Part shown: piece after piece, positions 8,162 through 16,894 of the stretch
Layout: the number at the start of each line of letters is the position of its first letter
Numbering within the stretch: the first letter of the stretch is position 1
Assembly (NCBI RefSeq): GCF_001577365.1
Contig: NZ_CP014513.1
Coordinates: 1,488,001-1,552,000 of the forward strand
DNA: 64,000 nucleotides
Reading direction: 5' to 3'
Origin: Frondihabitans sp. PAMC 28766
GTDB lineage: Bacteria; Actinomycetota; Actinomycetes; Actinomycetales; Microbacteriaceae
Made by a program: the position numbers and the translations under genes
Notes under the pieces: model-generated
Seen by the model: the letters and a program-made list of their open reading frames with translations, nothing else
The model's database searches: none
What the model was told of the DNA's origin: nothing

Positions 8162-9532
8162 ATGCCCGTCTCCATCAACCCCGCCACCGGCGAGCAGTTC
8201 GCCGAATTCGACCTCGACGGCCCCGAACGCGTCGATGCCGCCCTGACGGCCGCTGTCGAGGCGCAGAAGGGCTGGCGTCGCACGCCGATCGCCGAGCGGC
8301 TGACACTGCTGACCCGGATCGCCGAGGTGCTGCGAGCCGACAAGGAGTCGTTCGCCCGCACCATCACGCTCGAGATGGGCAAGCCGATCGGCGAGGCGAG
8401 GTCGGAGGTCGAGAAGTGCGCGGTCACGCTCGACCACTACGCCGCGAACAGCGAGCGCTACCTGGCTTTCGACCCGATCGAGTCGAATGCGGCCGAGAGC
8501 GGCGTGAGGTTCGACCCGCTCGGCGTCGTGCTGGCGATCATGCCGTGGAACTTCCCGTTCTGGCAGTTCTTCCGGTTCGCCGGGCCGGCGCTCGCGGCCG
8601 GCAACGGCGCGATCCTCAAGCACGCCAACAACGTGCCGGGGTGCGCTCGCCTCGTCGAGGAGATCGTGCGGAAGGCCGGCGCGCCCGAGGGGCTCTTCTC
8701 GAGCCTCCTCATCGAGACGTCCGAGGTGGCGGGCCTGATCGCTGACCCTCGGATCGCCGCGGTGACGCTCACCGGGTCGACCGAGGTCGGTGGCATCGTG
8801 GCCGCGCAGGCCGGTGCGGCGCTCAAGAAGCAGGTGCTCGAGCTCGGCGGGTCCGACCCGTTCATCGTGCTGGCCGACGCCGACCTCGACAAGGCCAGCA
8901 CCGTCGCGGTCGCCGCGCGCTTCGGCACGGTCGGTCAGAGCTGCGTGAACTCCAAGCGGTTCATCGTCGACGAGTCGGTGGCCGACGAGTTCGTCGCGCT
9001 CTTCACCGAGAAGACCCGCGCCCTGGTGCTCGGCGACCCTCTCGACGAGGCGACGACGATCGGGCCGATGGCGCGGGCCAACCTCCGCGATGCGCTGCAC
9101 GACCAGGTCGTCCGGACGGTCGCCGCCGGAGGCCGTGTCGTGCTCGGTGGCGAATCCGTCGACGGCCCGGGCTTCTTCTACCCGCCCACGATCATCGATG
9201 GCGTCCTGCCCGGCCAGGCGGCCTTCACCGAGGAGACGTTCGGCCCCGTCGCCAGCATCACCCGGGTCAGCGGCGCCGACGAGGCCGTCCGGCTGGCCAA
9301 CGACAGCGAGTTCGGCCTGGGTGCAGCCCTCTGGACGACCGACATCGAGCACGCAAAGCGGCTCATCCCCGAGATCGACGCGGGTGCCGTCTTCGTCAAC
9401 GGCCAGGTGGCGTCCGACGCCCGGCTGCCCTTCGGCGGCATCAAGAAGTCGGGCTACGGGCGCGAGCTCAGCGGGTACGGGATCCGTGAGTTCGTGAACG
9501 CCAAGACCGTCTGGATCGGCCCCGCGGCGTGA
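8162..9532 (+). CDS. NAD(P)-dependent aldehyde dehydrogenase (succinate-semialdehyde dehydrogenase-like)
   Basis: 456-residue aldehyde dehydrogenase. Visible motifs: the fold segment MPWNFPFWQ, the catalytic glutamate region LELGGSDPF, and the nucleophilic cysteine in GQSCVNSKRF. The C-terminus GGIKKSGYGRELSGYGIREF resembles GabD/Sad-type enzymes of about 455 residues. Probably oxidises an aldehyde formed by upstream steps to a carboxylate. Start ATG with GAAAGGA 7 bases upstream. The stop overlaps the GTG of the hydrolase gene, so the two are coupled. Confidence 0.88.
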   Translation: MPVSINPATGEQFAEFDLDGPERVDAALTAAVEAQKGWRRTPIAERLTLLTRIAEVLRADKESFARTITLEMGKPIGEARSEVEKCAVTLDHYAANSERYLAFDPIESNAAESGVRFDPLGVVLAIMPWNFPFWQFFRFAGPALAAGNGAILKHANNVPGCARLVEEIVRKAGAPEGLFSSLLIETSEVAGLIADPRIAAVTLTGSTEVGGIVAAQAGAALKKQVLELGGSDPFIVLADADLDKASTVAVAARFGTVGQSCVNSKRFIVDESVADEFVALFTEKTRALVLGDPLDEATTIGPMARANLRDALHDQVVRTVAAGGRVVLGGESVDGPGFFYPPTIIDGVLPGQAAFTEETFGPVASITRVSGADEAVRLANDSEFGLGAALWTTDIEHAKRLIPEIDAGAVFVNGQVASDARLPFGGIKKSGYGRELSGYGIREFVNAKTVWIGPAA

Positions 9533-10302
9533 CGGTGCCGGAGCTCTCCTGGATCGAGGACCCGCCGGTCGGTCACGCCGACGGCGACGATCTGCTCGTG
9601 CTCGGGCCGTCGCTCGGCACATCGGCCTGGGTGTGGCAGGAGGCGAGTGCCGTCGTCCGCGAGAACCGCCCGGGTCTGCGGGTGATCCGGTACGACCTCC
9701 CGGGCCACGGGGCGTCGCCCGCGACGACGCGGCCGTTCTCGATGAACGATCTCGCCGAGGCAGTGGTCGAGATCGGCCGTCAGGCGGGGGCGCGGAGGTT
9801 CCACTATGCCGGATTGTCCCTGGGCGGTGCCGTGGGGATCGAACTCGCCCTGTCGCATCCTGCCGCCCTGTCGAGCCTCGGCATCGTGAGCTCGGACGCC
9901 AGGATCGCCAGCGCCGACGTCTGGGACGAGCGGGCGCGCGTCGTCCGCTCGTCGGGCACCGCTCGGCTCGTCGAGTCGACACCCGCGCGGTGGTTCGCCC
10001 GCGGCTTCGCCGATCGCCGGCCCGACGATGTCGAGCGGGCGTTGCGCGAGCTCGCCGAGGTCGACGACGAGTCGTACGCCCTCTGCGCCGACGCCCTGCG
10101 GGTCTTCGACCGGAGGGCCGACGCCCATCGCATCTCGACGCGGGTGACCGTCGTCAACGGCACGGAGGATCCCGTCACGACCACCGAGCAGATGCGCCGG
10201 CTGGCCCTCGAGATCCCTCGCGCCGTCTTCGTCGACCTCGAGGCGGCGTCGCATCTCGTCGCCCTCGAGGAGCCGTTCGCCACCGCGACTGCACTTCTGT
10301 AA
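9529..10302 (+). CDS. Alpha/beta-fold hydrolase (3-oxoadipate enol-lactonase-like)
   Basis: 257 residues. The nucleophile elbow is GLSLGG, the catalytic acid is probably the Asp in GTEDPV, and the histidine lies in ASHLVALEEP near the C-terminus; together with YDLPGHGASP this is the PcaD/esterase pattern. It is likely to open a lactone or cleave an ester or C-C bond within the pathway. The GTG start overlaps the aldehyde dehydrogenase stop (GTGA). Last gene of the first operon; a new promoter follows in the 141-nt gap. Confidence 0.82.
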   Translation: MTVPELSWIEDPPVGHADGDDLLVLGPSLGTSAWVWQEASAVVRENRPGLRVIRYDLPGHGASPATTRPFSMNDLAEAVVEIGRQAGARRFHYAGLSLGGAVGIELALSHPAALSSLGIVSSDARIASADVWDERARVVRSSGTARLVESTPARWFARGFADRRPDDVERALRELAEVDDESYALCADALRVFDRRADAHRISTRVTVVNGTEDPVTTTEQMRRLALEIPRAVFVDLEAASHLVALEEPFATATALL

Positions 10303-10319
10303 CGCTCGGTCGGATCGCA

Positions 10320-10385
10320 TTGACAGCGGTCGGCGAGCGTGAGACAGTTCCATCGACATAGTGAACAGCGTTCAGCATGCTGAAC
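10320..10385 (+). promoter_or_regulatory. Promoter and operator of the second binding-protein gene
   Basis: TTGACA at 10320-10325 with a weak -10 near 10343-10348, then the perfect 16-bp palindrome GTTCAGCATGCTGAAC at 10370-10385. This matches the site at 1481-1496, which differs only in its centre. The -35-to-operator spacing is identical at both sites (50 nt), so both binding-protein genes probably answer to the same regulator. Confidence 0.75.
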
Positions 10386-10443
10386 AAAGTCACCGTGTCA
10401 CTCCCTTACTCCACCATCGTCAGCGTCGTCGAAAGGTGCCACC

Positions 10444-11595
10444 ATGCGGTACACACGCGTCACCCGAACACTCTCGGCCCTGGGGCTCATCGCCCTCGGT
10501 GCCGCCGTCCTCAGCGGTTGTTCGTCCGGTACGACCCCCTCCGGGTCGGCGTCCGGCGGCTCGGCCAAAGTGCCCTCCTACCTCTCGTCGTACTCGAAAG
10601 AGCTCGCCGCGGCCGAGAAGCCCGTCTCGTGGGACGGCCCCACCACGGCCGCGGCCGCGCCGAAGGGCATCCTCGTCGGTGCCGTCAACTGCTCGTACAC
10701 CGAGGAGGGCTGCAAGGCCGGCGGTGAAGCCTTCACCCAGGTCGCGAAGGCGCTCGGCTGGAAGGCGAAGTCGATCGTCGTCAACGACCCGACCGGCTAC
10801 GCGCAGGCCATCCAGACCCTGCTCAACGAGAACGTCAAGGCGATCTTCCTCGGCGGCGTCGACGAGTCGCTCGTCCCGGCCGCCATCAACGAGGCTAAGG
10901 CTCGCCACATCCCCGTGGTCAGCCAGGGGTCGAACTACAACATCGGCGGATCCGGCCAGGTCGACGCCGACGTCCACGCGAACGTCACCGACGAGGGCAA
11001 GCTCATGGCCGACGCCGCCATGATCGACCACTCAGGCACCGTCAACGCGCTCGTGCTCAACGACGCCGAGTTCGCCGAGCCGGTCGCCGTGCTCAAGGCG
11101 TCGAAGGCGCAGTTCGCGAGCTGCAGCAAGTGCTCGATCAAGTACGCCAACCCGATCAACTTCACCAGGAACGTCATCACCAACCAGCTTCCCACCGAGG
11201 TCGTCTCGGCCATGCAGACCGACCCGAGCATCAACTCGATCATGATCGGCTTCGACCCGCCCGCACCGTACATCGTGCCCGCCCTCGACACCGCGGGTGA
11301 CAAGACCAAGGTGACGATGTACTCGCAGCTCGGCGACTCCGCCCCGCTGCAGCTCGTCCAGGACGACAACATCTTGAAGTACGACGTCGCGAGCTCGACG
11401 GCGTGGGGCACCTGGGGTGCCTTCGACGAGATGATCCGCTACCTCGACGGCAAGCCGCTGGTCAACGAGAACCTGCCGCTGCAGGTCTTCACCTCGTCGA
11501 ACCCCAAGCTCATCACGAAGCTCGGCACCAACGACTTCCAGGCCACCTTCGCCGGCTACGAGAAGAAGTACGAGCAGCTCTGGGGCGTGAAGTGA
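10444..11595 (+). CDS. Sugar-type ABC substrate-binding lipoprotein (copy 2, no own ATPase/permease)
   Basis: 383 residues, same length and clearly paralogous to the protein at 1546: shared VNDPTGY, the run KVTMYSQLGDSAPLQLV, and C-terminal LWGVK. Lipobox LSGC with Cys26; both cysteine pairs conserved (CSYTEEGC, CSKC). No ATPase or permease gene follows; the next gene is a SnoaL-like protein. I infer that it feeds the permease encoded at 4223, possibly widening or shifting substrate range. Start ATG after GAAAGG; the leader resembles that of copy 1. Confidence 0.87.
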   Translation: MRYTRVTRTLSALGLIALGAAVLSGCSSGTTPSGSASGGSAKVPSYLSSYSKELAAAEKPVSWDGPTTAAAAPKGILVGAVNCSYTEEGCKAGGEAFTQVAKALGWKAKSIVVNDPTGYAQAIQTLLNENVKAIFLGGVDESLVPAAINEAKARHIPVVSQGSNYNIGGSGQVDADVHANVTDEGKLMADAAMIDHSGTVNALVLNDAEFAEPVAVLKASKAQFASCSKCSIKYANPINFTRNVITNQLPTEVVSAMQTDPSINSIMIGFDPPAPYIVPALDTAGDKTKVTMYSQLGDSAPLQLVQDDNILKYDVASSTAWGTWGAFDEMIRYLDGKPLVNENLPLQVFTSSNPKLITKLGTNDFQATFAGYEKKYEQLWGVK

Positions 11596-11990
11596 TCGAC
11601 CGCGAGGGCGTGCGCCGCACGCTCGCCCTCGCGGGGCGGTACCTCGACGACCGCCGCTTCGACGAGTGGAGCGGCCTCTTCGCCCCGGACGGGGTGTTCC
11701 ACGACGGCGACGCCGACCCGGTGACGGGCCGCGACGAGATCCTGCGCAGGATCCGCGGTGGCGGGCTCGCCAACGACCCCGAGCTCTTCCGGCGCCACGT
11801 CACCTGCAACGAGATCATCGACTACGACGGCTACTCGGCGCGGGTCGAGAGCGACCTCGTGATCCACGAGCGGCAGGGCGAGGGCCCCTGGGGCCTCCGC
11901 CTCGGGCGCTACAGCGACGTGCTCGAGATCGTCGCCGACCAGTGGCTGTTCCGTAAGCGGCGGATCACGTGGGTGGTCAACGGTCTGTGA
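11592..11990 (+). CDS. SnoaL-like / NTF2-fold protein (copy 2)
   Basis: 132 residues, similar in layout to the protein at 6287: N-terminal helix with GRYLDDRRFDEWSGLF, APDGVF, then GRDEILRRIRGGG and RHVTCNEIIDYDG. The GTG start overlaps the stop of the second binding-protein gene. A large hairpin 15 bases past its stop ends the transcript. Role unknown; the repeated pairing with a binding-protein gene suggests it handles the transported compound or an early product. Confidence 0.78.
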   Translation: MIDREGVRRTLALAGRYLDDRRFDEWSGLFAPDGVFHDGDADPVTGRDEILRRIRGGGLANDPELFRRHVTCNEIIDYDGYSARVESDLVIHERQGEGPWGLRLGRYSDVLEIVADQWLFRKRRITWVVNGL

Positions 11991-12004
11991 CGGCGGGCCA
12001 CAGC

Positions 12005-12050
12005 GAATCGGCGGTGGCGATGACCCTCGGGTCACCGCCACCGCCGATTC
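12005..12050. terminator. Long hairpin between convergent operons
   Basis: Arms 12005-12026 and 12029-12050 pair over 22 positions with one mismatch (20 against 35 of the 12000s). The stem begins GAATCGGCGGTGGCG. It sits between the + strand SnoaL gene (ends 11990) and the - strand MFS gene (ends 12068), so it probably stops transcription from both sides. Confidence 0.7.
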
Positions 12051-12067
12051 TCGCCGATTCTCGGCGT

Positions 12068-13531
12068 TCAGCGCGTGGTCGCCTTCGGTGCCGTCGGCGC
12101 ATCGACAGGGTCGCCGCCGAACAGGCTGCCGTCGGCCGCGAGAGCCTCGGGGGCCGCCTCGCCGTTCAGCACCTCGAGCGTCTTCTTGTTCGTCTCCGGC
12201 GCGATGAACGCGAACACCACGGCGGTCAGCAGGATCACGATCCCGAAGAACAGGAACGACGGTTTGACCGCGCTCGTGGTGGCGGCAGGCGAGACGAGGT
12301 TGCTGCTGTTCGCGAAGATCGCCAGCGCCAGCGGGCCGATGATCTTGCCGACGCCGCCCATCGCGTTGCCGAGGCCCTGGCCGTGGACCCGCAGCGATGC
12401 GGGCCACATCTCGCCACTGAGCGGCACGATGTTCGTGAACGAGCCGTCGGCGAAGATGTAGCCGCAGACCAGGAAGACGAAGAACGCCGAGACGGTGCCG
12501 AACTCCGACACGTGGAAGAAGCCCGCGAGGCACAGCAGGATGCCACCGGCGAGCCCCGTGATCACACCGGCGGTCTTGCGCCCGAAGCGGTTCGCGATCA
12601 GCGGCACCGTGAGCCGGCCGAGGAAGCCGGCGAGAGTCACGATGATGAACAGGCCGGCCGCGTGCTGCGGCGTCACCTTGAGGACTTCGCTGACGATCGT
12701 CGGGCCCCAGAGGCCGACGCCCGAGAAGACGATGTCGACGAGCAGCCAGAGCAGCATGACGGTCGCCATCTGGCGGGGGAAGCGGCGCATGGTGCCGTAC
12801 GACTCCTTGCGCTGCACGGCGTCGGTGGCTGGCACCTCGGTCCAGTTGCCGGGGCCGAACAGGTGGTCGGCGTTCTTCCGCGCCTCCTCGGTGCGGCCCC
12901 GGCTGGCGAGCCAGCGCGGCGATTCGGGCACGACGAAGAACACCCAGACCGCGGCGAGAACGGGGATCAGGCCGATGAGAAGGAGCCCGCGGAATCCGAG
13001 CACCGGGCCGAGGCTCGCGACGATGACGCTCGTCACGAGACCGCCGATCGGCACGAGCGACACGGTGCCGATCCCGCCCATGATCGTGCGGTACTTCGCC
13101 GGGGTCGACTCGATCAAGAGGGGCGGGCCGGCGGCGTTCGTGCCGCCGGTGCCCATCCCGACGAAGAAGCGGAAGACCGACAGCAGCAGCCACCAGCCGA
13201 CCGGTGTCAGCGCCGAGATGCCCGTCGCCAGAGCGAAGCACAGGATCGCCGACATGAGTGCCGCGCGCCGACCGAAGCGGTCGCCGATCCAGCCCCAGAG
13301 GAGCGAGCCGACGATGGTGCCGACACCGGTGGCCAGCAGGATCGTGGCCACCTCGCCGAACGTGAGGTGCCAGGGCACGCTGATCAGCGCGACGACGAAG
13401 CCGATCGTGTAGAAGTCGAAGTACTCGAAGAGTTGCGATCCGGCGATGGCCGCAGCGAAGCTCGCGTAGTGGCCGGTCAAGCGCGCATTGTCCTTCGGCA
13501 TCACCAGGGTCGCGACGTTGGGACTGTCCAT
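12068..13531 (-). CDS. MFS transporter (metabolite:H+ symporter type)
   Basis: 487 residues with about 12 membrane segments. MFS signature loops are present: GWIGDRFGRRAA between TM2 and TM3, and RFFVGMGTGGTNAAGP in TM4. The style resembles the sugar/aromatic-acid porters used for organic acids. Start ATG after GAAAGGAAGACC. Last gene of the - strand operon headed by the MmgE/PrpD genes, with 36 nt between it and the Ldh2 gene; it probably imports a substrate, or exports a product, of that pathway. Confidence 0.87.
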   Translation of the reverse strand: MDSPNVATLVMPKDNARLTGHYASFAAAIAGSQLFEYFDFYTIGFVVALISVPWHLTFGEVATILLATGVGTIVGSLLWGWIGDRFGRRAALMSAILCFALATGISALTPVGWWLLLSVFRFFVGMGTGGTNAAGPPLLIESTPAKYRTIMGGIGTVSLVPIGGLVTSVIVASLGPVLGFRGLLLIGLIPVLAAVWVFFVVPESPRWLASRGRTEEARKNADHLFGPGNWTEVPATDAVQRKESYGTMRRFPRQMATVMLLWLLVDIVFSGVGLWGPTIVSEVLKVTPQHAAGLFIIVTLAGFLGRLTVPLIANRFGRKTAGVITGLAGGILLCLAGFFHVSEFGTVSAFFVFLVCGYIFADGSFTNIVPLSGEMWPASLRVHGQGLGNAMGGVGKIIGPLALAIFANSSNLVSPAATTSAVKPSFLFFGIVILLTAVVFAFIAPETNKKTLEVLNGEAAPEALAADGSLFGGDPVDAPTAPKATTR

Positions 13532-13567
13532 GGTCTTCCTTTCGGGGTGTACGGGTGGGTGAGGTGT

Positions 13568-14565
13568 TCAGCGAACGGTCTGGAGGAGGTCGAGCAGGTC
13601 GCGGTGCACGCGGTCGGGCACGACGACCGTTCCGCGTCGGAGGGCCTCGGCGCGGCGTCGTGCCGCCCCTTCGCCGGGAACCCGCACGGGTTCTCCGCCG
13701 GGCGCCGGGGTCGACGTGCGGATGGCGTCGACGAGGGTGTGGATGTGGTCGTCGTACTTCTCGGCCGAGACGAACAGGTCTCGCTTCATGACGACGAAGA
13801 AGAACCCGAAGTTGCCGAAGGGCTCGGGCACGGCGTCGCCGCCGGCGAGGACGGCGAGGGCCTGCACGGCCACCGCTATCGCGTAGCCTTTGTGGCCACC
13901 GGACGGCAGGATCGCGCCGAGCAGGGCCTCGGTCGGGTCGGTCGTCGGCTTGCCTTCGGCGTCGATCGCCACCCCCTCGGGCAGCGTCTCGCCGACCCGC
14001 TGAGCCAGCTGCAGCGCCCCCCAGGTCGAGGCGGCCGTGCTCAGGTCGATCACGAGGGGGTCTTCGGTGGTCGGAAACGCCATCGTGATCGGGTTGCTGC
14101 CGAGCAACGGCGCGATGCCGCCGGTCGGAGCCACCATGGGGAAGGCACTCGAGGCGTGGATCGCGACGAGGCCGCGGCGGGCCGCGAGCTCGGTGTAGTA
14201 GCCGCTGCGACCGCTGTAGTAGGAGTCGTTGGCGGCGACGACCGCGAGCCCCGTCACCTCCGCCTTCTCGATGGCGATGTCGATCGCTCGGCGGCAGACG
14301 ACGTAGCCGAGGTGGCCGTGCCCGGCGATGGTCGCCGAGATCGGTGTCTCACGCTCGATCTCGATCGGCTCGAGCGGCACGTCGCGCTGGCGGCGCAGGC
14401 GGTCGAGCACGACGAGCAGTCGGGGAGACCCGCGAACGTGTAGCCGGTGAGTTGGGCGTCGACGAGGTGATCGGCCACGATGGCCGCGTCGTCGTCGCTG
14501 AGCCCGTGGCGCAGCAGCACGTCGATGGCGAGCTGCCGCGCGTCGGCGATGAGCATCTCGGTCAT
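13568..14565 (-). CDS. Ldh2-type malate/L-lactate dehydrogenase (apparent frameshift)
   Basis: Member of the NAD(P)-dependent malate/L-lactate/ureidoglycolate dehydrogenase family, about 332 residues once restored. The N-terminus MTEMLIADARQLAIDVLLRH and the body (ATIAGHGHLG; AANDSYYSGRSGYY; LPSGGHKGYA) lie in two frames. They join if the G4 run at 14422-14425 (C4 on the coding strand) is one base longer. The family reduces 2-oxo acids or oxidises 2-hydroxy acids, fitting a pathway that also has PrpD-type hydratases/isomerases. The start overlaps the stop of the PrpD gene upstream (ATGA). Confidence 0.8.
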
Positions 14566-15962
14566 GCGCGGTCATCCCGTCCGAGGAGCCCCGTGAGGCC
14601 CGCGAGATCAGGCGCATCCGCGAGGCCGTCGACGGTGCGCTCGAGCTCTCCGACATGCGGCTGCGACAGCGTCGTGGCGGCGAGGCGCCGGAATTTCGTG
14701 CGCACCTCGTCCTCCGACATCGGGTCGTGCGAGCTGCCGTGCGCATGGTCGCGGGAGGCGCCGAAGGTGCGACCGTCGTTCAGGGTGACGGTGAGGCGGG
14801 TCTCGTGTCGGGCGCCGTCGCCGCGGGCGTCGATCTCGGGGTCGGCGATCACGTGCACGCGGGAGGCGAACTCGACGAGCGTCGCGTCCTCGATCCTCTC
14901 CGGGGTGAACTGGTCGACGAAGGCCTCGCCGTCGGTCAGCACGACAGCCGTGATGTAGGGCAGGTTCATCTGCGCCGTGGTGACGGTGTCGGGCACGTAC
15001 GGCCAGCCGACGTGCTTGACGGTGGCGGTCGAGACGGTGATCTCGACGGAGGCGACGTCGTCGCGGCGCACCCCCTCCTCGGCGTAGAGCGACCGGAGGA
15101 TGTCGATGGACGGGTGGCAGCTGCCGTTGGTCGAGTACGGCTTGAAGCCGACGGCGAGGGTCTCCCACGTCGAGCCGAGGCCGCGCGTCAGCCAGGAGGC
15201 GTCGACCCGTGGCGAGAAGGTGCCGAGGTAGCCGCCGTACTCCGCCTCGAACAGGTCGCGGATGCCGATGTAGCCCCGCGATGCGAGAAGCGCCGCGTAG
15301 ACACCGCTCTGCGCGGCACGCCCGGCGTGGAAGCGCTTGACCATCGACTCGTACTGCGCGGCCATGAGGCCGGCCGACTGCGATCCTGCTGTCCCGAGCG
15401 CATTGGCCACCTGACCCGCATCGAGCCCCAGGATCTTCGCGGCTGCGGCGGCGGCGCCGAGGGTGCCGTGCGTGCCGGTCGGGTGCCATCCTGCCAGGAG
15501 GTGCGCCGCACCCATCGTCGAACCGACCCGTGCTGCGACCTCGTAGCCGAGGATTGTGGCGGTCAGGAGCTCGCGCCCGGTCGTCTCGGGGCGGAGGGCC
15601 GCAGCCGCGAGAGCCGCGCTCGTCACGACCGACCCGGGGTGCACGATCGACCGCGGGTGCAGGTCGTCGAGCTCGAAGGCGTGAACGGCCGTGCCGTTGA
15701 CGAGAGCCGCATCGGGGGCGCTGAGCCGGGGCCCGCCGCCCCACGCGACAGCGTCGCCCGACGACCCGCCGGTCACGAGCATGTCGCGCACGATCGAGGC
15801 CTGGGGGAGGGTCGAGCCGTAGAGCCCGCATCCTGCCGTGTCGAGAAGACAGACGACGGCGTGCCGCAGCACCCCGTCGGGGATGTCTGTCGGGCTCGTG
15901 TTCGCGACGTAGTCGCCGAGGACCTCGGTCGACGTCTCGGTGCGATCGATTGTGGTGGTCAC
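14562..15962 (-). CDS. MmgE/PrpD family protein (paralogue B)
   Basis: 466 residues from a GTG that overlaps the stop of the DUF6282 gene (GTGA). Family segments: ALVNGTAVHAFELDDLHP, VHPGSVVTSAALAAAA, and GWHPTGTHGTLGAAAAAAK, which includes the conserved histidine that paralogue A lacks. The C-terminal domain has KPYSTNGSCHPSID and DPMSEDEVRTKF. Probable hydratase/dehydratase, decarboxylase or epimerase on a small carboxylic acid; the reaction cannot be fixed from sequence alone. Confidence 0.86.
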   Translation of the reverse strand: MTTTIDRTETSTEVLGDYVANTSPTDIPDGVLRHAVVCLLDTAGCGLYGSTLPQASIVRDMLVTGGSSGDAVAWGGGPRLSAPDAALVNGTAVHAFELDDLHPRSIVHPGSVVTSAALAAAALRPETTGRELLTATILGYEVAARVGSTMGAAHLLAGWHPTGTHGTLGAAAAAAKILGLDAGQVANALGTAGSQSAGLMAAQYESMVKRFHAGRAAQSGVYAALLASRGYIGIRDLFEAEYGGYLGTFSPRVDASWLTRGLGSTWETLAVGFKPYSTNGSCHPSIDILRSLYAEEGVRRDDVASVEITVSTATVKHVGWPYVPDTVTTAQMNLPYITAVVLTDGEAFVDQFTPERIEDATLVEFASRVHVIADPEIDARGDGARHETRLTVTLNDGRTFGASRDHAHGSSHDPMSEDEVRTKFRRLAATTLSQPHVGELERTVDGLADAPDLAGLTGLLGRDDRA

Positions 15963-16894
15963 TGTGCTGCCTCCTGTGTCGACGGAGAGATCGGCCGGGC
16001 GTCGAGCCGGAACAGCCTCTCGGGGTTCTCGTGGGTCATGGCGTGCACCGCGCCCTCCGAGACGCCGATCGCGAGCATCGTGCCGATGAACATCCGCAGC
16101 ACCTCGGGGGCCGGCGGGTTCCAGGCCTCGATCGCGTCGCTGCCCATCACGCAGTGCTCGGCCCCGACCGCCTCGACGGCGTCGACGATGCGCTGCGGGT
16201 CCATCCGCTGGTGCATGGGCATACTGCCGATGAAGACGTGCTCGATGGTGCCGCCGTGCGCGACGATCGTGCGCTGCTGCTCGGTGCTGGCGCCGACCGA
16301 GCCGCTCAGCGGGTGTGTGAGCAGCAGGCGCACCTTCTGCGCCTCGGTCTCTTCGGCGAGGATCAGGCTCGCCTCGATGGGCAGATGCCCGGTCGCGAGC
16401 ACCGTGTCGTACTGCTTGCAGAGCTCGATGATGCGCACCACCTCGGGCAGCAGGCCGCCGTCGGTGCCCAGGATGCCGAGATCCGGCACCGAGTCGGGGT
16501 CGGTCTCGAGGGTCGTGATCCACGGCTTCATGCGCTCGCGGAAGATGCTCGGCTTCGGCGGGCTCTGCAGGGCCGACCAGGTCGGCATCCAGACGATGCG
16601 GCCACCGGTCTGCGCGGCCAGTTCGACCGAGAGTGGGCTCAGGCCACCGACCGGCGGGTTGAGGGTGATGCCGCCGAAGATGTCGAGATCCGGCTGCAGG
16701 ATGCGAAGCATGTTCGCCACGTTCGTCGTGGGGAAGACGTGCGACTTGACGATGAACCCCCGCATCCCTGCGGCTGACGCCAGCTTCGCCCACTCGATGT
16801 TGTCGACGCGCGGGCCCATGCCGAGCGTGAACTCGGGATGGCCGTGGGCGTGGGTGTCGAAGGCGCCTTCGAGGAGGCGGTCCTCACGCTGCAT
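15959..16894 (-). CDS. DUF6282 family amidohydrolase-like protein
   Basis: 311 residues. It starts with a metal-site motif DTHAHGHPEF, followed by AGMRGFIVKSHVFPT, GGITLNPPVGGLSP, GRIVWMPTWSA, ATGHLPIEA, LLLTHPLSG and MGSDAIEAWNPP, all histidine/aspartate segments on a TIM-barrel-like frame. This matches the DUF6282 family, which has no settled function as far as I know. It lies between two MmgE/PrpD genes, overlapping one by 11 nt and the other by 4 nt, so it is firmly in the operon and probably supplies a hydrolytic or deformylating step. Confidence 0.75.
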   Translation of the reverse strand: MQREDRLLEGAFDTHAHGHPEFTLGMGPRVDNIEWAKLASAAGMRGFIVKSHVFPTTNVANMLRILQPDLDIFGGITLNPPVGGLSPLSVELAAQTGGRIVWMPTWSALQSPPKPSIFRERMKPWITTLETDPDSVPDLGILGTDGGLLPEVVRIIELCKQYDTVLATGHLPIEASLILAEETEAQKVRLLLTHPLSGSVGASTEQQRTIVAHGGTIEHVFIGSMPMHQRMDPQRIVDAVEAVGAEHCVMGSDAIEAWNPPAPEVLRMFIGTMLAIGVSEGAVHAMTHENPERLFRLDARPISPSTQEAAQ

